From Oscillospiraceae bacterium (GTDB taxonomy: Bacteria; Bacillota; Clostridia; Oscillospirales; Ruminococcaceae): 64,000 nucleotides of DNA. Location: positions 181,618 through 245,617 of the forward strand of contig JAHYZA010000009.1 of the NCBI GenBank assembly GCA_019424695.1, given 5' to 3'. Position 1 is the stretch's first letter; every line of letters begins with the position of its first letter. The position numbers and the translations under genes were made by a program. Shown here one piece after another: positions 63,709 through 64,000 of this stretch. Below the pieces are notes generated by a model. The model searched no databases, was not told the DNA's origin, and worked only from the letters and a program-made list of their open reading frames with translations.

Positions 63709-64000
63709 ATGGCTGAAAAGGAAAAATTTGACCGCTCTTTGGAGCACGTCAACATTGGTACCATTGGTCACGTTGACCACGGCAAGACCACTCTGACCGC
63801 CGCGATCACCAAGACTCTGGCTCTGAAGGGCGACGCCGACTTCATGGACTACTCCAGCATCGACAAGGCCCCCGAAGAGAAGGCTCGTGGTATCACGATC
63901 AACACCGCTCACGTTGAGTATCACACCGAGAAGCGTCACTACGCTCACGTTGACTGCCCGGGCCATGCTGACTATATCAAGAACATGATCACCGGTGCTG
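63709..64000 (+). CDS. tuf: elongation factor Tu, 5' end only
   Basis: The first 97 codons of EF-Tu run to the window end. It shows G1 G-H-V-D-H-G-K-T-T-L-T, the switch-region R-G-I-T-I-N-T-A-H-V-E-Y and G3 D-C-P-G-H-A-D-Y. ATG 63709 follows TAAAGGAGGATACTTCCA. EF-Tu carries aminoacyl-tRNA to the ribosome and is normally among the most abundant proteins. Confidence 0.97.
   Translation, partial: MAEKEKFDRSLEHVNIGTIGHVDHGKTTLTAAITKTLALKGDADFMDYSSIDKAPEEKARGITINTAHVEYHTEKRHYAHVDCPGHADYIKNMITGA

Overview
The window is a low-mobility chromosomal segment from a moderately GC-rich Firmicute. Gene content points to the Oscillospiraceae/Ruminococcaceae (Clostridia), with the Faecalibacterium-Subdoligranulum-Gemmiger group as my best guess. 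The basis is PolC, RNase R, a Spo0A/SpoIVB/YabP/YabQ sporulation gene set, sigma-A promoters with almost invariant 17-base spacing, Gram-positive ribosome binding sites, and a fused IspD-IspF enzyme. The taxonomic call is inference. I see no prophage, insertion sequence, CRISPR array or rRNA operon.

Layout. 1-9.3 kb: 3' end of ispG, a small membrane protein, polC, secG, rnr, tRNA-Ser (minus) and a CPA2-type cation/proton antiporter. 9.3-13.9 kb: a DUF975 membrane protein (minus) with a palindrome inside its promoter, tRNA-Leu, an unrecognised Cys-rich membrane protein behind a structured leader, then spoIVB and spo0A. 14.2-19.2 kb: ispDF fusion, cdaA-cdaR (c-di-AMP synthesis) and a COG2509 flavoprotein. 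19.2-28.2 kb: xpaC-like gene, recJ, rel, dtd, an MBL-fold hydrolase, hemZ-like radical SAM gene and a P-loop kinase. 28.2-34.1 kb: zinc-ribbon protein, mazG, hup, rqcP, yabP, yabQ, divIC, an S1-domain protein, an rlmL-like methyltransferase and a NYN/OST-HTH protein. 34.1-36.2 kb (minus): CPBP protease, tadA and an SDR reductase.

36.3-42.9 kb is the most accessory-looking part: a candidate small RNA or attenuator, a divergent LysR regulator, and a tight five-gene run encoding a PHP phosphoesterase, a TSCPD protein, an FkbH-like HAD-IIIC protein, an SGNH-like membrane protein and an MBOAT acyltransferase. This suggests acyl modification of an envelope polymer. 43-49 kb holds an unknown small protein (minus), tRNA-Gly, rpmE, a YigZ protein, a dGTPase-like protein and the dnaG-rpoD pair. 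49.3-64 kb holds rpoB-rpoC with a structured leader, an ArsC-like protein, pepF, a secreted Ala-rich repeat protein (minus), and rpsL-rpsG-fusA-tuf (tuf cut by the window end).

Most genes are housekeeping. The observations most worth following are the rpoB leader, the CU-rich small RNA candidate at 36.3 kb, the structured leader at 10.5 kb, the FkbH/SGNH/MBOAT operon, the secreted 76-residue-repeat protein, and the changed acidic pocket of Spo0A.
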